From contig JBKPPO010000066.1 in NCBI GenBank assembly GCA_046733635.1, positions 1 through 35,165 of the forward strand: a DNA stretch of 35,165 bases. Direction: 5' to 3'. This document shows positions 7,945 to 15,431 of the stretch, piece after piece (positions within the stretch are counted from its first letter, which is position 1; the number at the start of each line of letters is the position of its first letter). The notes beneath the pieces were generated by a model, which saw only the letters and a program-made list of their open reading frames with translations, was not told the DNA's origin and did not search any database. Origin of the DNA: CADEED01 sp046733635. Lineage in GTDB: Bacteria > Pseudomonadota > Gammaproteobacteria > Steroidobacterales > Steroidobacteraceae. The position numbers were made by a program, and so were the translations under genes.

Positions 7945-8768
7945 GAGGTTTGTCCACCCGCGAAAGTGATGCAGGCATCGAGAATATCGCGCAGGACCAC
8001 CCGCAGCGGCGCGGCGAGCGCGTCGTCGAGCGGCGCCGGCCAGTTGGATTCGTCCGGCGCGACCGGCTCCTGCAGATATCCGCGCATGGCCAGCTCCATT
8101 TGCACCGCATGGACGCCGAAACCGGGCTTGCCATAGTGGCGCGTGATCCAGCCGCCGCGGAAACGGCCGTTGGTGACGCAGGTTGCGCCGGAATCACGGC
8201 AGAGCCGCTCGATGTTTGCTGTCAGCGCCGCCGAGCAGGTCTCCCCGTTGTTGGTGCCGATGTTGAACTGCGGCAACTCCGCGTCGAACAGCCGCGGCAC
8301 GCGCGAACGGATCGAGTGTGCGTCGTAGAGCACGACCGCGCCATGTCGGGCGCGCAGCCGATCGAGCTGCTCGCGCAGCGCTTCGTGGTAGGGATCGAAA
8401 TACTTCTGCCGCCGCCGCTGGATCTCAGCCCCTTCGGGCTCGCGGCCCGGCAGATACAGGCTCTCACCCTCGAAGGTGTCGAGCGGGCACAGCCCCGTCG
8501 TCGCCTGGCCCGGATACAGCGAGGCGCCGGAAGGATCGCGGTTCACGTCGATCACGGTGCGCGAGAGCGCGGTGCGGATCGTGGTGGCGCCCGTCGAATG
8601 TGCGAAGTCGTAGAGCACATCCACCCAGTAGTCGGCATCGCGGCGCGCGCGCCATGGCGAGGCGAGCTGCGATTCGATGTCCGCGGGGATCTCCGTGCCC
8701 GTATGCGGAAAACTCACGACGAGCGGGGCGTCGCCATGATGGACGGCCAGCCATTCATGCGTGCTCAC
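7941..8768 (-). CDS. hutG: N-formylglutamate amidohydrolase
   Basis: The 275 aa protein belongs to the zinc-dependent FGase family, which splits N-formylglutamate into glutamate and formate. Typical blocks are PLVVSFPHTGTEIP near the N-terminus, VDVLYDFAHSTGAT, TVIDVNRDPSG, DPYHEALREQLDRL and VVLYDAHSIRSRVP. An N-formylglutamate hydrolase is what hutF requires, because HutF makes formylglutamate. Both ends overlap neighbours by ATGA (8765-8768 with hutI, 7941-7944 with hutU), which suggests a tightly coupled operon. Confidence 0.93.
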
Positions 8769-9976
8769 GTTCCCCTCCAGACGCGCTCATGCAGCGGGTT
8801 GGCGCCGATGGCGTAGACCAGTTCCGCCGGCCGTTCGACGTTCCAGATGGCGAGATCGCATTGTTTGCCGGGCTCGAGCGTGCCAACGCGATCCGACATC
8901 CCGAGCGCCGCGGCCGCATGCCGGGTGACGCCGAGCAGGCATTCATCGACGGTCATGCGGAACAACGTCGCGGCCATGTTGAGGATCAGCAGCAGTGACG
9001 TGACCGGTGAGGTGCCCGGATTGTGATCCGTGGCGAGCGCCATCGGCACACCCTGACGGCGCAGCAGGTCGAGCGGTGGAAGCTGTTTCTCACGCAGGAA
9101 ATAAAACGCGCCGGGCAGCAGCACGGCCACCGTGCCGGCTTCCTGCATGGCCAGGATGCTTTTTTCGTTCGCATATTCGAGATGATCGGCCGACAACGCG
9201 CGGAACGCCGCGGCCAGCGCGGCGCCGTTCTGGTCGGAGAGCTGCTCGGCGTGTAGTTTGACGCGCACGCCCTGCACGCTGGCTGCGTTGAACACGCGTT
9301 TGACCTGGTCGCGCGTGAAACCGATGTTCTCGCAGAACGCGTCCACGGCATCGACCAGGCCTTCGCCGATGAGCCGCGGCAGGATCACGCGGCAGATCTC
9401 GTCGATGTAATCGTCGGGCCGGCCGGCGAACTCGGGCGGTAACGCATGCGCGGCGAGCAGCGTGGTGGTGACGTTCATGCCGCGCACATGGGCGTGCGCC
9501 AGTTCGCGCGCCACCCGAAGTTGTTTACGCTCGTGTTCGAACGAAAGCCCGTAGCCCGATTTGATCTCGACCGTGGTCACGCCTTCATTCATCAGCGCCT
9601 TCAGGCGCGGAAGCGATTCGGCCAACAGTTGCTCGTCCGTGGCGAGCCGCGTCTCCTTCACCGTCGACATGATGCCGCCGCCTCGTTTGGCGATGGTCTC
9701 GTACGAAACGCCGTTGAGACGCTGCTCGAACTCGTGCGCGCGATTCCCCGCATAGACCAGGTGGGTGTGGCAGTCGATGAGGCCGGGCGTGATGAGCCGG
9801 CCCATGCAGTCGATCGCTTCCGGCGCTTCGAGGTCCCGCGGCGCGTCGCGTTCCGCGCCGGCGTAGAGGATCCGGCCTTCGCCGCAGGCGATCAGGCCTT
9901 CATCGATGACGCCCAGACCCGAGGTGCCGGCCATGGTGGCCAGTCTCGCGTTCCGCCAGATGCGATCACAGCGCAT
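8765..9976 (-). CDS. hutI: Imidazolonepropionase
   Basis: The 403 aa amidohydrolase opens the imidazolone ring to give N-formimino-L-glutamate, step 3 of the pathway. The metal-binding H70-x-H72 lies in LIDCHTHLVYAGNR, followed by the diagnostic stretch GVSYETIAKRGGGIMSTVKETR. Later motifs include KLHAEQLSDQNG, SADHLEYANEK and ATDHNPGTSP. ATG 9976 fits the family N-terminus (RIWRNARLATM). It is the first gene of the operon. Its start is only 29 bp from that of hutF, with a shared TATA-like palindrome between them. Confidence 0.96.
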   Translation of the reverse strand: MRCDRIWRNARLATMAGTSGLGVIDEGLIACGEGRILYAGAERDAPRDLEAPEAIDCMGRLITPGLIDCHTHLVYAGNRAHEFEQRLNGVSYETIAKRGGGIMSTVKETRLATDEQLLAESLPRLKALMNEGVTTVEIKSGYGLSFEHERKQLRVARELAHAHVRGMNVTTTLLAAHALPPEFAGRPDDYIDEICRVILPRLIGEGLVDAVDAFCENIGFTRDQVKRVFNAASVQGVRVKLHAEQLSDQNGAALAAAFRALSADHLEYANEKSILAMQEAGTVAVLLPGAFYFLREKQLPPLDLLRRQGVPMALATDHNPGTSPVTSLLLILNMAATLFRMTVDECLLGVTRHAAAALGMSDRVGTLEPGKQCDLAIWNVERPAELVYAIGANPLHERVWRGT

Positions 9977-9984
9977 GGCGGCAC

Positions 9985-9994
9985 CTTATATAAG
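9985..9994. promoter_or_regulatory. Palindromic overlapping -10 boxes between hutI and hutF
   Basis: CTTATATAAG is a perfect 10-bp palindrome in the 29-bp gap between the divergent starts. Read leftwards it gives TATAAG 8 nt before the hutI ATG; read rightwards it gives TATAAG 11 nt before the hutF ATG. The two -10 elements would overlap and each -35 region would lie inside the other gene. A palindrome here could also be a repressor operator (the HutC family regulates hut genes elsewhere), but it does not match any HutC site that I can recall with certainty. Confidence 0.5.
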
Positions 9995-10005
9995 AGAATG
10001 CGCCG

Positions 10006-11370
10006 ATGGAACCCCGAAGCCTCTGGACCGCATCGGCGCTGACCCCGGGTGGTTGGATGCGCGACATCCGCATCACTTTACGAGAGGGCAGGATCGCGGC
10101 CGTGGAGAACGGCGTGTCGCCGCGTGCGAGCGATGAGCGCGTGGGCACGTTGCTGCCGGGCATGCCGAACCTGCACAGTCACGCATTCCAGCGCGGCATG
10201 GCTGGTCTCACCGAATACCGCGGACCGGCGGCCGACAACTTCTGGAGCTGGCGCTCGCTGATGTACCAGTTCGTCGGGCGCATGACGCCCGAGGACCTCG
10301 AGGCAGTCACGCAGTTCGCTTTCGTGGAGATGCTGGAGGCGGGCTTCACCCGGGTGGGCGAGTTCCACTACGTACACCATGACATCGACGGCCGACCGTA
10401 TGCGGATCCCGCAGAACTCACGCGGCGCGTGGCGGCAGCGTCGCAGGACACCGGTATCGCGCTCACGTTGCTGCCGGTGTTCTACGCGCAGGGCGGGTTC
10501 GGTGGAGCGCCGGCGAACCCGGGCCAGCGCCGGTTCCTGCATGACGTGCCGCGTTTCGCGAAACTGCTTGAATCCAGCGCCAGCTTGTTAGCCGCGCTGC
10601 CGGATGCGGTGATCGGCATCGCACCGCATTCGCTGCGCGCAGTCACTCCGGCGCAACTCCAAGAACTTCTGCCATTGGCGAAAGGGCCTGTTCACATGCA
10701 CGCGGCCGAGCAGACCGGCGAAGTCGAGCAGTGCCTGGCCTGGTCCGGCGCACGGCCGGTGCAATGGCTGCTGGATCATGCACCCGTGGACCAACGCTGG
10801 TGCCTCGTGCATTCCACGCACATCGACGAGGGAGAGATCGCCCGGCTCGCCGCGAGCGGTGCGGTGGCGGGGCTCTGTCCGATCACGGAAGCCAACCTCG
10901 GCGACGGCATTTTCCCCGCCGTGAAGTTCCTGGAGGCGGGCGGCCGCTTCGGTATCGGCACGGACTCCAATGTTTCCATCAGCGTGGCCGATGAGCTGCG
11001 TCAGCTCGAATACTCGCAGCGCCTGCGTGATCGTGCGCGCAACGTGGTGCCGGGCGAGAGACCGTCCACCGGGCGCACGCTCTTCGAAGGCGCCTGGCGC
11101 GGCGGAGCTCAGGCTTTGGGTGTCCCAGGCCCCACGGGTATCACACCCGGTGCGGCGGCCGATTTCATCTCGCTCAACGATTCGTCCGTGGCGCTGACGG
11201 AACGCCGCGAAGATGCGCTGCTGGACAGCATGGTGTTCGCGCGGCCTCGCGACGCCATCGATTGCGTCTGGACCGCGGGGGAGAAGCGCGTGAGTGGCGG
11301 CCGTCACGCGACGCGCGATGCCGCCGAGCGGCGCTTGCGCGAGACGCTGCGCAGGCTGCTGTGCGACTAG
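10006..11370 (+). CDS. hutF: Formimidoylglutamate deiminase
   Basis: The 454 aa amidohydrolase deiminates N-formimino-L-glutamate to N-formyl-L-glutamate plus ammonia. H57-x-H59 in MPNLHSHAFQRGMAGLTEYR binds the catalytic metal. Further family blocks are YVHHDIDGRPYADP, VHMHAAEQTGEVEQC, WCLVHSTHIDEGE and GTDSNVSIS. With hutG it forms the five-step variant of histidine degradation. ATG 10006 matches the family start (LWTASALTPGGW). It is transcribed away from hutI. A 14-bp hairpin follows the stop. Confidence 0.95.
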   Translation: MEPRSLWTASALTPGGWMRDIRITLREGRIAAVENGVSPRASDERVGTLLPGMPNLHSHAFQRGMAGLTEYRGPAADNFWSWRSLMYQFVGRMTPEDLEAVTQFAFVEMLEAGFTRVGEFHYVHHDIDGRPYADPAELTRRVAAASQDTGIALTLLPVFYAQGGFGGAPANPGQRRFLHDVPRFAKLLESSASLLAALPDAVIGIAPHSLRAVTPAQLQELLPLAKGPVHMHAAEQTGEVEQCLAWSGARPVQWLLDHAPVDQRWCLVHSTHIDEGEIARLAASGAVAGLCPITEANLGDGIFPAVKFLEAGGRFGIGTDSNVSISVADELRQLEYSQRLRDRARNVVPGERPSTGRTLFEGAWRGGAQALGVPGPTGITPGAAADFISLNDSSVALTERREDALLDSMVFARPRDAIDCVWTAGEKRVSGGRHATRDAAERRLRETLRRLLCD

Positions 11371-11376
11371 CTAGTG

Positions 11377-11409
11377 GCGGACATCCCGGCGCGTGGCCGG
11401 GATGTCCGC
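11377..11409. terminator. 14-bp hairpin between hutF and the DUF1428 gene
   Basis: GCGGACATCCCGGC (11377-11390) pairs perfectly with GCCGGGATGTCCGC (11396-11409) around the 5-nt loop GCGTG. It starts 7 nt after the hutF stop and ends 9 nt from the stop of the convergent DUF1428 gene. There is no long U-tract on either side, so it is a likely but unusual bidirectional terminator or an mRNA 3'-end stabiliser. Confidence 0.65.
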
Positions 11410-11418
11410 ATGTTTGCC

Positions 11419-12132
11419 TCAGGCATCCAACATCGTCGAGAACCCGCCGTAGATCATGCGTTCCCCGTCGAACGGCATCTTCATGGCCTTCATGCGCGGA
11501 TCGTTCTGCGCCTTTTCCCAGCCATCGTCGCGCGCCTGCTTCGAGGGCCATTCGATCCACGAGAAGATCACGGTCTCGCCGTCCTTGGCCTGCACCGCGC
11601 CTTGATAGTCGGTGACCTTGCCCGAAGGCACGTCATCGCCCCAGGCATCCACGGTACGAGTAGCGCCATATTCCTTGAGGATGGCCGCATGTTTGTCCGC
11701 CATCTCCAGGTAGTCGGCCTTTCTCTCCGCAGGCACGGGGATCAGGCAGCCGTCGATGTAACCGGGACGTGAGGCCGCGCCGGTGTCGTTCACGGGCGAG
11801 AAGCCACCGTAGATCATGCGCATGCCATCGAAGGGCATCGCCTTCATGGATTCCGTCATCTGCGGATCGTTGCGCATCGCCTCGTTGGCGCGATCGCGCG
11901 TTTCCTTGTCGGGATATTCGACCCAGGAAAAGATCACATCCTCATCGGCCTTGGCCTGCACGGATCGCTTGAAGTCCGTGACCTTGCCATCGGGAACGTC
12001 ATCGCCCCAGTTCTCGACCATGCGTGTGGCGCCGAGCTTCTTGAAGTACGGCAGCGCTTCGACGACATGCTGCTTGTAGGCATCCTTGTTGGCGCGCGGC
12101 ACGGGTGCGACGAAACCTTCGATATAGGACAT
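11419..12132 (-). CDS. Tandem-duplicated DUF1428 protein
   Basis: The 237 aa protein is two DUF1428 units in a row, about residues 3-114 and 125-235. Both repeat the same landmarks: YIEGFVAPVP/YIDGCLIPVP, GATRMVENWGDDVPDGKVTD/GATRTVDAWGDDVPSGKVTD, VIFSWVEYP/VIFSWIEWP and PFDGMRMIYGGFS/PFDGERMIYGGFS. DUF1428 proteins are usually single units of about 115-120 aa with a ferredoxin-like (dimeric alpha/beta barrel) fold and no known function. A fused pair would make a covalent pseudo-dimer. GAGGAGA before ATG 12132 is a strong ribosome binding site; the longer frame to 12432 has no support. Confidence 0.85.
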   Translation of the reverse strand: MSYIEGFVAPVPRANKDAYKQHVVEALPYFKKLGATRMVENWGDDVPDGKVTDFKRSVQAKADEDVIFSWVEYPDKETRDRANEAMRNDPQMTESMKAMPFDGMRMIYGGFSPVNDTGAASRPGYIDGCLIPVPAERKADYLEMADKHAAILKEYGATRTVDAWGDDVPSGKVTDYQGAVQAKDGETVIFSWIEWPSKQARDDGWEKAQNDPRMKAMKMPFDGERMIYGGFSTMLDA

Positions 12133-12443
12133 GCGTTTTCTCCTCGTTCGATTCGGTGACCCTTCGACGCGCATGTTGCGCCACATGTTCCAGCGTTTCC
12201 CGTAGGACCTTCCTGAACATCGCCGGGGCACGCGTTCCGACAAGCGCATGCGCTCGGTGTAGTCCGTGATTCCGCTCACATTGCAGGGCGGCGATGGGAG
12301 GCGTGAGCGGGTTTTCGGAGGCGCGCGCCGCCGCCCGCGGTGTAAAAACTGCGCGGGTGTCCCCGTCTGTAGACACTTTGCCAGCCGCGCCCGCGGCCCG
12401 CATGCTGCGGCCCATTCCACCCGTGCAGACAAGGATTCTCCGC
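12133..12443. other. 311-bp divergent intergenic region
   Basis: The region separates the DUF1428 gene (minus) from the secreted lyase-like gene (plus) and holds no gene that I can support. Inverted repeats are visible: CCCGCG (12334-12339) with CGCGGG (12352-12357) around an A-rich loop, and GTGTC (12357-12361) with GACAC (12372-12376). The plus gene has AAGGA at 12431. Promoters must lie here, but no strong -35/-10 pair stands out. Confidence 0.4.
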
Positions 12444-13262
12444 ATGCGCCGTTCCATGACCATTGGCCTCGCTTCCCTCGCCGTGATCGCGGGAGTGGCG
12501 TCCGCCGCTACGCGCCTGCCTTTCTCGAGCAGCTTCGAGACCGGCAACTTCAATGGCTGGGACGGTGGCGCCACCGGACGCATGAGCGTGACGAACGAGG
12601 ACGCGAGCCATGGCAGCTACTCGGCAAAAGGCGTGATCGTCGCGGGGCAGGGCGCGGACCATTACCAGGACTTCTACTACGGCAATCATCCGCGGATCCG
12701 TGGCGAAGCCGTGACAGTGGAGCGCGGACTCTGGCTGGCTTTCGATTCCAAGTTCGACAACGGGTTCGTGTTCGGCTCGGCGTCGCCCGTCCACAAGATC
12801 GCGCTCATCAATTTCGATGACGAGAATTCGCGCCGCCGATACCAGATCATCCTGAACATCTGGGTGCCGACGGGCGAATATTTCCTCGAACACCTGGTGT
12901 GGAACGCGGACCGCAGTTTCCAGAAAGCCATTCCGGGCATCGATCAGAACATCGGCCAGAACGCGTTGCTCCAGCGCGGTGTCTGGGAGCGCATCAAGAT
13001 CTTCGTGAAGCCGAATACGCAGGGCCAGAACAACGGCATCGTGCGGCTGTGGGTGAATGGCGTGCTCAAGGCCGAGCACACCGACGTGCCCGTGCGCGAG
13101 AACACCACGTTCCTGCCTAACAAGCTCATCGTGGGCAACTGGGTCACGGACCTCGGTACCAACGGCACGCAGCGCTGGGACAACGTGCGCATCTCGGAAT
13201 CCGATCCGGATGCCGGCGCGGCCGTGCGGCCCAATCCGCCCACGGGCGTGAGCGCGCAGTAG
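12444..13262 (+). CDS. Secreted polysaccharide-lyase-like (concanavalin-type jelly-roll) protein
   Basis: The 272 aa product has a signal peptide (RRSMTIGLASLAVIAGVASA) followed by a beta-rich domain starting SSSFETGNFNGWDGG. The arrangement resembles heparin-lyase-I-like or alginate-lyase-like jelly rolls: WLAFDSKFD, HKIALINF, GVWERIKIFVKPN, NNGIVRLWVNGVLK and RWDNVRISESD. Such proteins bind or cleave polysaccharides outside the cytoplasm. I cannot name the substrate or catalytic residues. ATG 12444 is chosen because AAGGA lies 8 nt upstream and a signal peptide begins there; the open frame back to 12294 is not supported. Confidence 0.62.
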   Translation: MRRSMTIGLASLAVIAGVASAATRLPFSSSFETGNFNGWDGGATGRMSVTNEDASHGSYSAKGVIVAGQGADHYQDFYYGNHPRIRGEAVTVERGLWLAFDSKFDNGFVFGSASPVHKIALINFDDENSRRRYQIILNIWVPTGEYFLEHLVWNADRSFQKAIPGIDQNIGQNALLQRGVWERIKIFVKPNTQGQNNGIVRLWVNGVLKAEHTDVPVRENTTFLPNKLIVGNWVTDLGTNGTQRWDNVRISESDPDAGAAVRPNPPTGVSAQ

Positions 13263-13273
13263 TCCGCTTGCGG

Positions 13274-13292
13274 CGGGCGGCTCAGTCGCCCG
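13274..13292 (+). terminator. Hairpin after the lyase-like gene
   Basis: CGGGCG (13274-13279) pairs with CGCCCG (13287-13292) across a 7-nt loop, 12 nt after the stop codon. Only a broken U-tract (TTCTTTG) follows, so terminator strength is uncertain. Confidence 0.4.
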
Positions 13293-13321
13293 TGCACGTT
13301 CTTTGTCCCCCGGTGGCATCT

Positions 13322-13384
13322 TTCCCGAGTCACGGGAACCCGTCGCGGGGACACGAGACATCGATTCGATGTCTTGAGACATCG
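13322..13384. promoter_or_regulatory. Cluster of inverted and direct repeats with GACATCG motif
   Basis: TTCCCG-AGTCA-CGGGAA forms a small hairpin at 13322-13338. The 17-bp palindrome GACATCGATTCGATGTC follows at 13357-13373. GAGACATCG occurs twice in direct orientation (13355-13363 and 13376-13384), so GACATCG appears three times within 30 bp. The spacing of about two helical turns between direct copies is typical of operator arrays. The cluster lies about 180 bp upstream of the HPt-like gene, in a 297-bp gene-free region. Confidence 0.5.
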
Positions 13385-13559
13385 TGAAACCGCTTTCACT
13401 AGATAGAGCCGCGCTGCGTCGGTGACGGGCAAAGTGCGACGCAAGCCGCAGTTCACCGAACAATTCCCGATCGCATATCCGAACACCCCTTGTTCGTGTA
13501 TCCCGCTGTTGCAATGCTTTCCCCGCGCCACGAGAGGGGCCGCGGGTCAATAACCAGGG

Positions 13560-13991
13560 ATGAGGTCGACCGTGTTCGAGACAGGCAATACAACCACGAC
13601 ACAGATGAGCCAGCATGCGCTGGCGGTGCGGTTTCTGACTCGCACGCAGGTCGACATCACGCAGATGCGCGCGGTGCTGCCGGAAGACGCCATCGGATTG
13701 GAACCACCGGCGCTGGCTCATATCGAGAGGCTCGCGCACAAGGTAACGGGTGAGGCCGAATCCTTCGGCTTTCCGCAGATCAGCGCGATCGCCGCGGCCA
13801 TCGAGCTCTTCACGCACGATGGAATCGTGAAAACGATGCGCGAGAAGCTGCTCATGCAGAACCGCCTCGTCGAGCAGATCACCGCGCTCGAGGTGTACGT
13901 GGAGTTCGCGTTGGCGGAGCGGACTGCGCAGCAGGCGGCGCAGGGACTGGCGATGTCCGATTTCCTGCCGGGCTTCGGCGCCCGCAAATGA
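13560..13991 (+). CDS. Orphan HPt-like protein
   Basis: The product is 143 aa, or 139 if translation starts at GTG 13572. The stretch AHIERLAHKVTGEAESFGFP (53-72) plus ISAIAAAIE resembles the helix of histidine phosphotransfer (HPt) domains, in which a His near H-x-x-K-G takes phosphate from a response regulator. The candidate is His60 (HKVTG); the usual Lys is replaced by Thr, so activity is not certain. No kinase or response regulator is adjacent. The GTG at 13572 is attractive because GAGG lies 6 nt before it, while ATG 13560 has no proper ribosome binding site. The gene ends in the terminator/REP copy B. Confidence 0.5.
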   Translation: MRSTVFETGNTTTTQMSQHALAVRFLTRTQVDITQMRAVLPEDAIGLEPPALAHIERLAHKVTGEAESFGFPQISAIAAAIELFTHDGIVKTMREKLLMQNRLVEQITALEVYVEFALAERTAQQAAQGLAMSDFLPGFGARK

Positions 13992-14016
13992 AAAGGGGCC
14001 ATCTCTGGCCCCTTTT
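13991..14016. terminator. Bidirectional terminator partly inside REP copy B
   Basis: AAAAGGGGCC (13991-14000) pairs perfectly with GGCCCCTTTT (14007-14016) around the loop ATCTCT. The stem carries A and T tracts on its outer ends, so it can end transcripts of both convergent genes, the HPt-like gene (stop 13989-13991) and the DUF1552 gene (stop 14041-14043). Its right arm is part of REP copy B. Confidence 0.8.
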
Positions 14017-14040
14017 GCTAGCAAATGGGGTCTGACCCCA
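14006..14040 (-). repeat. REP-like repeat, copy B
   Basis: On the minus strand it reads TGGGGTCAGACCCCA, then the core TTTGCTAGCAAA, then AGGGGCCA. The first 15 nt form a perfect odd palindrome. It begins directly after the TAG of the DUF1552 gene, without a spacer. Compared with A1, the core has changed from TTTTCTAGAAAA to TTTGCTAGCAAA, a paired change that keeps the palindrome. Confidence 0.8.
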
Positions 14041-15414
14041 CTACACGGTGAGGCGACCGGTCGAGTCGCCGTGTGAATCCACCTTCGCGCCCATGTGATC
14101 CGACATGGTGAGGAAGAGGTTCGTCACGGGCACGTCCTTTACTCGCACGTAGCGGCCGGTGTTCTTGAACCCGCCGCCGGCGCCGCCCGCGAGCAGGATG
14201 GGCAGGTTGTGGTGAGTATGGCGATTGCCGTCGGCATTGCCCGAGCCGTACAGGATCTGTGAGTTGTGCAGCAGTGACTGACCGTCCACGTCCTGTGTCG
14301 CAGCCATCTTCTCGAGGAAGGTGGCGAGGTGCGACACGTACCACTTATCGATCTCCTGCACCTTCGCGATGATCTCGTCGCTGTTCTTGTGGTGCGTGAG
14401 ATCGTGGTGACCGGAGGAAATGCCGATGTCGGCGAACGGGCGATTGCTGCCTTCGCGCGCCAGCAGCAGCGTCGCGACGCGCGTGGAATCGGTTTGATAG
14501 GCCAGCAACAGCATGTCGAACATCAGCGCGACATGATCGTTGTAACTCACGGGCACGCCCGCGGGCGCGTCCGCGTCCGGATTCTGCACGCTCATCTTCG
14601 ACGTGGTTTCGATGCGCTGTTCGATCTCGCGCACGCTGGTCAGGTACTGGTCGAGCTTCTGCTTGTCGCGACCATCGAGCTTCGCGTTCACGGACTTCGC
14701 GTCTTCGAGCACGTAATCGAGGATGGAGTGGTTCGCGGCTTCGCGGCGCTTGAGATTGGCGACGCGTTGTTTGGCCGGGCCGTCACCGAACAGGCGCTCG
14801 AACACGAAGCGCGGATTGTGCTCGGGTGACAGCGGCTGGTTGTGTGAACGCCAGGCCATGTTGTACTCGTAGGCACAGGCGTAACCCGAATCGCATTCAC
14901 CCGACTTGCGTACGGCATCGCAGCTCAACTCGAGCGAGGCGAAGCGCGTGTGGTGGCCGATCTGGTTCGCCACCACCTGATCGATCGAGATGCCGGCGTG
15001 GATATCCGAGCCCGCGGTCTTCTTGATGCGTACACCGGTGAGGAATACGCCGCCCGCGCGAGCGTGATCGCCGGCGCCATCGGGGCCGGGATTCGCGCAG
15101 AGCGCATCGAGACCGCCAAACAACTGCAGATGCTTCTGCACCTTGGCGAGCGGGGCGAGCGTGGGCGAGAGCGCGAAGTTCGCGCCTTCCGCCTCGGGCC
15201 ACCAGGCCGCGGGAATCGCGCCGTTCGGCACATAGACGAAGCCCATGCGAGTTGGGGCTTTCAGGCGCGCGGACCAGGCGTCGCGTGGCATCGCGGACAT
15301 CATCGCCGGCAGCGCGATGGCCGCGCCGGCTCCGCGAAGGAAGCTGCGACGGGAGAAGCTCTCCTGGCGCTCGACTGCGAGTTGTTGGTCAGAGCTCTGG
15401 ATGTCTTTGCTCAT
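14041..15414 (-). CDS. DUF1552 (HXXSHH) protein with Tat signal
   Basis: The 457 aa product starts with a twin-arginine signal (SRRSFLRGAG, residues 21-30), so it is probably exported folded, perhaps with a cofactor. The DUF1552 family is named after an HxxSHH motif; here it reads HDLTHH (in SSGHHDLTHHKNSDE), with Thr for Ser. Other landmarks are MGFVYVPNGAIPAAWWP and LLLAYQTDSTRVATLLLAREGS. The function is unknown. ATG 15414 fits the Tat signal; the open frame to 15819 is only overlap with the upstream gene. It starts 17 bp after the DUF1592 stop, so both form an operon. Confidence 0.88.
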   Translation of the reverse strand: MSKDIQSSDQQLAVERQESFSRRSFLRGAGAAIALPAMMSAMPRDAWSARLKAPTRMGFVYVPNGAIPAAWWPEAEGANFALSPTLAPLAKVQKHLQLFGGLDALCANPGPDGAGDHARAGGVFLTGVRIKKTAGSDIHAGISIDQVVANQIGHHTRFASLELSCDAVRKSGECDSGYACAYEYNMAWRSHNQPLSPEHNPRFVFERLFGDGPAKQRVANLKRREAANHSILDYVLEDAKSVNAKLDGRDKQKLDQYLTSVREIEQRIETTSKMSVQNPDADAPAGVPVSYNDHVALMFDMLLLAYQTDSTRVATLLLAREGSNRPFADIGISSGHHDLTHHKNSDEIIAKVQEIDKWYVSHLATFLEKMAATQDVDGQSLLHNSQILYGSGNADGNRHTHHNLPILLAGGAGGGFKNTGRYVRVKDVPVTNLFLTMSDHMGAKVDSHGDSTGRLTV

Positions 15415-15431
15415 TTGCCTGGGTCCGTGTG

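Noticed and set aside
13282..13318. Strong intrinsic terminator after the lyase-like gene
   Set aside because: The stem is only 6 bp and the following T's are interrupted, so it is listed only at low confidence.
12276..14024. Open frame of 582 codons on the minus strand
   Set aside because: It runs antisense to the lyase-like and HPt-like genes, is Arg/His/Ala-rich without a domain pattern, and covers two genes with recognisable proteins. Long antisense frames are common in GC-rich DNA.
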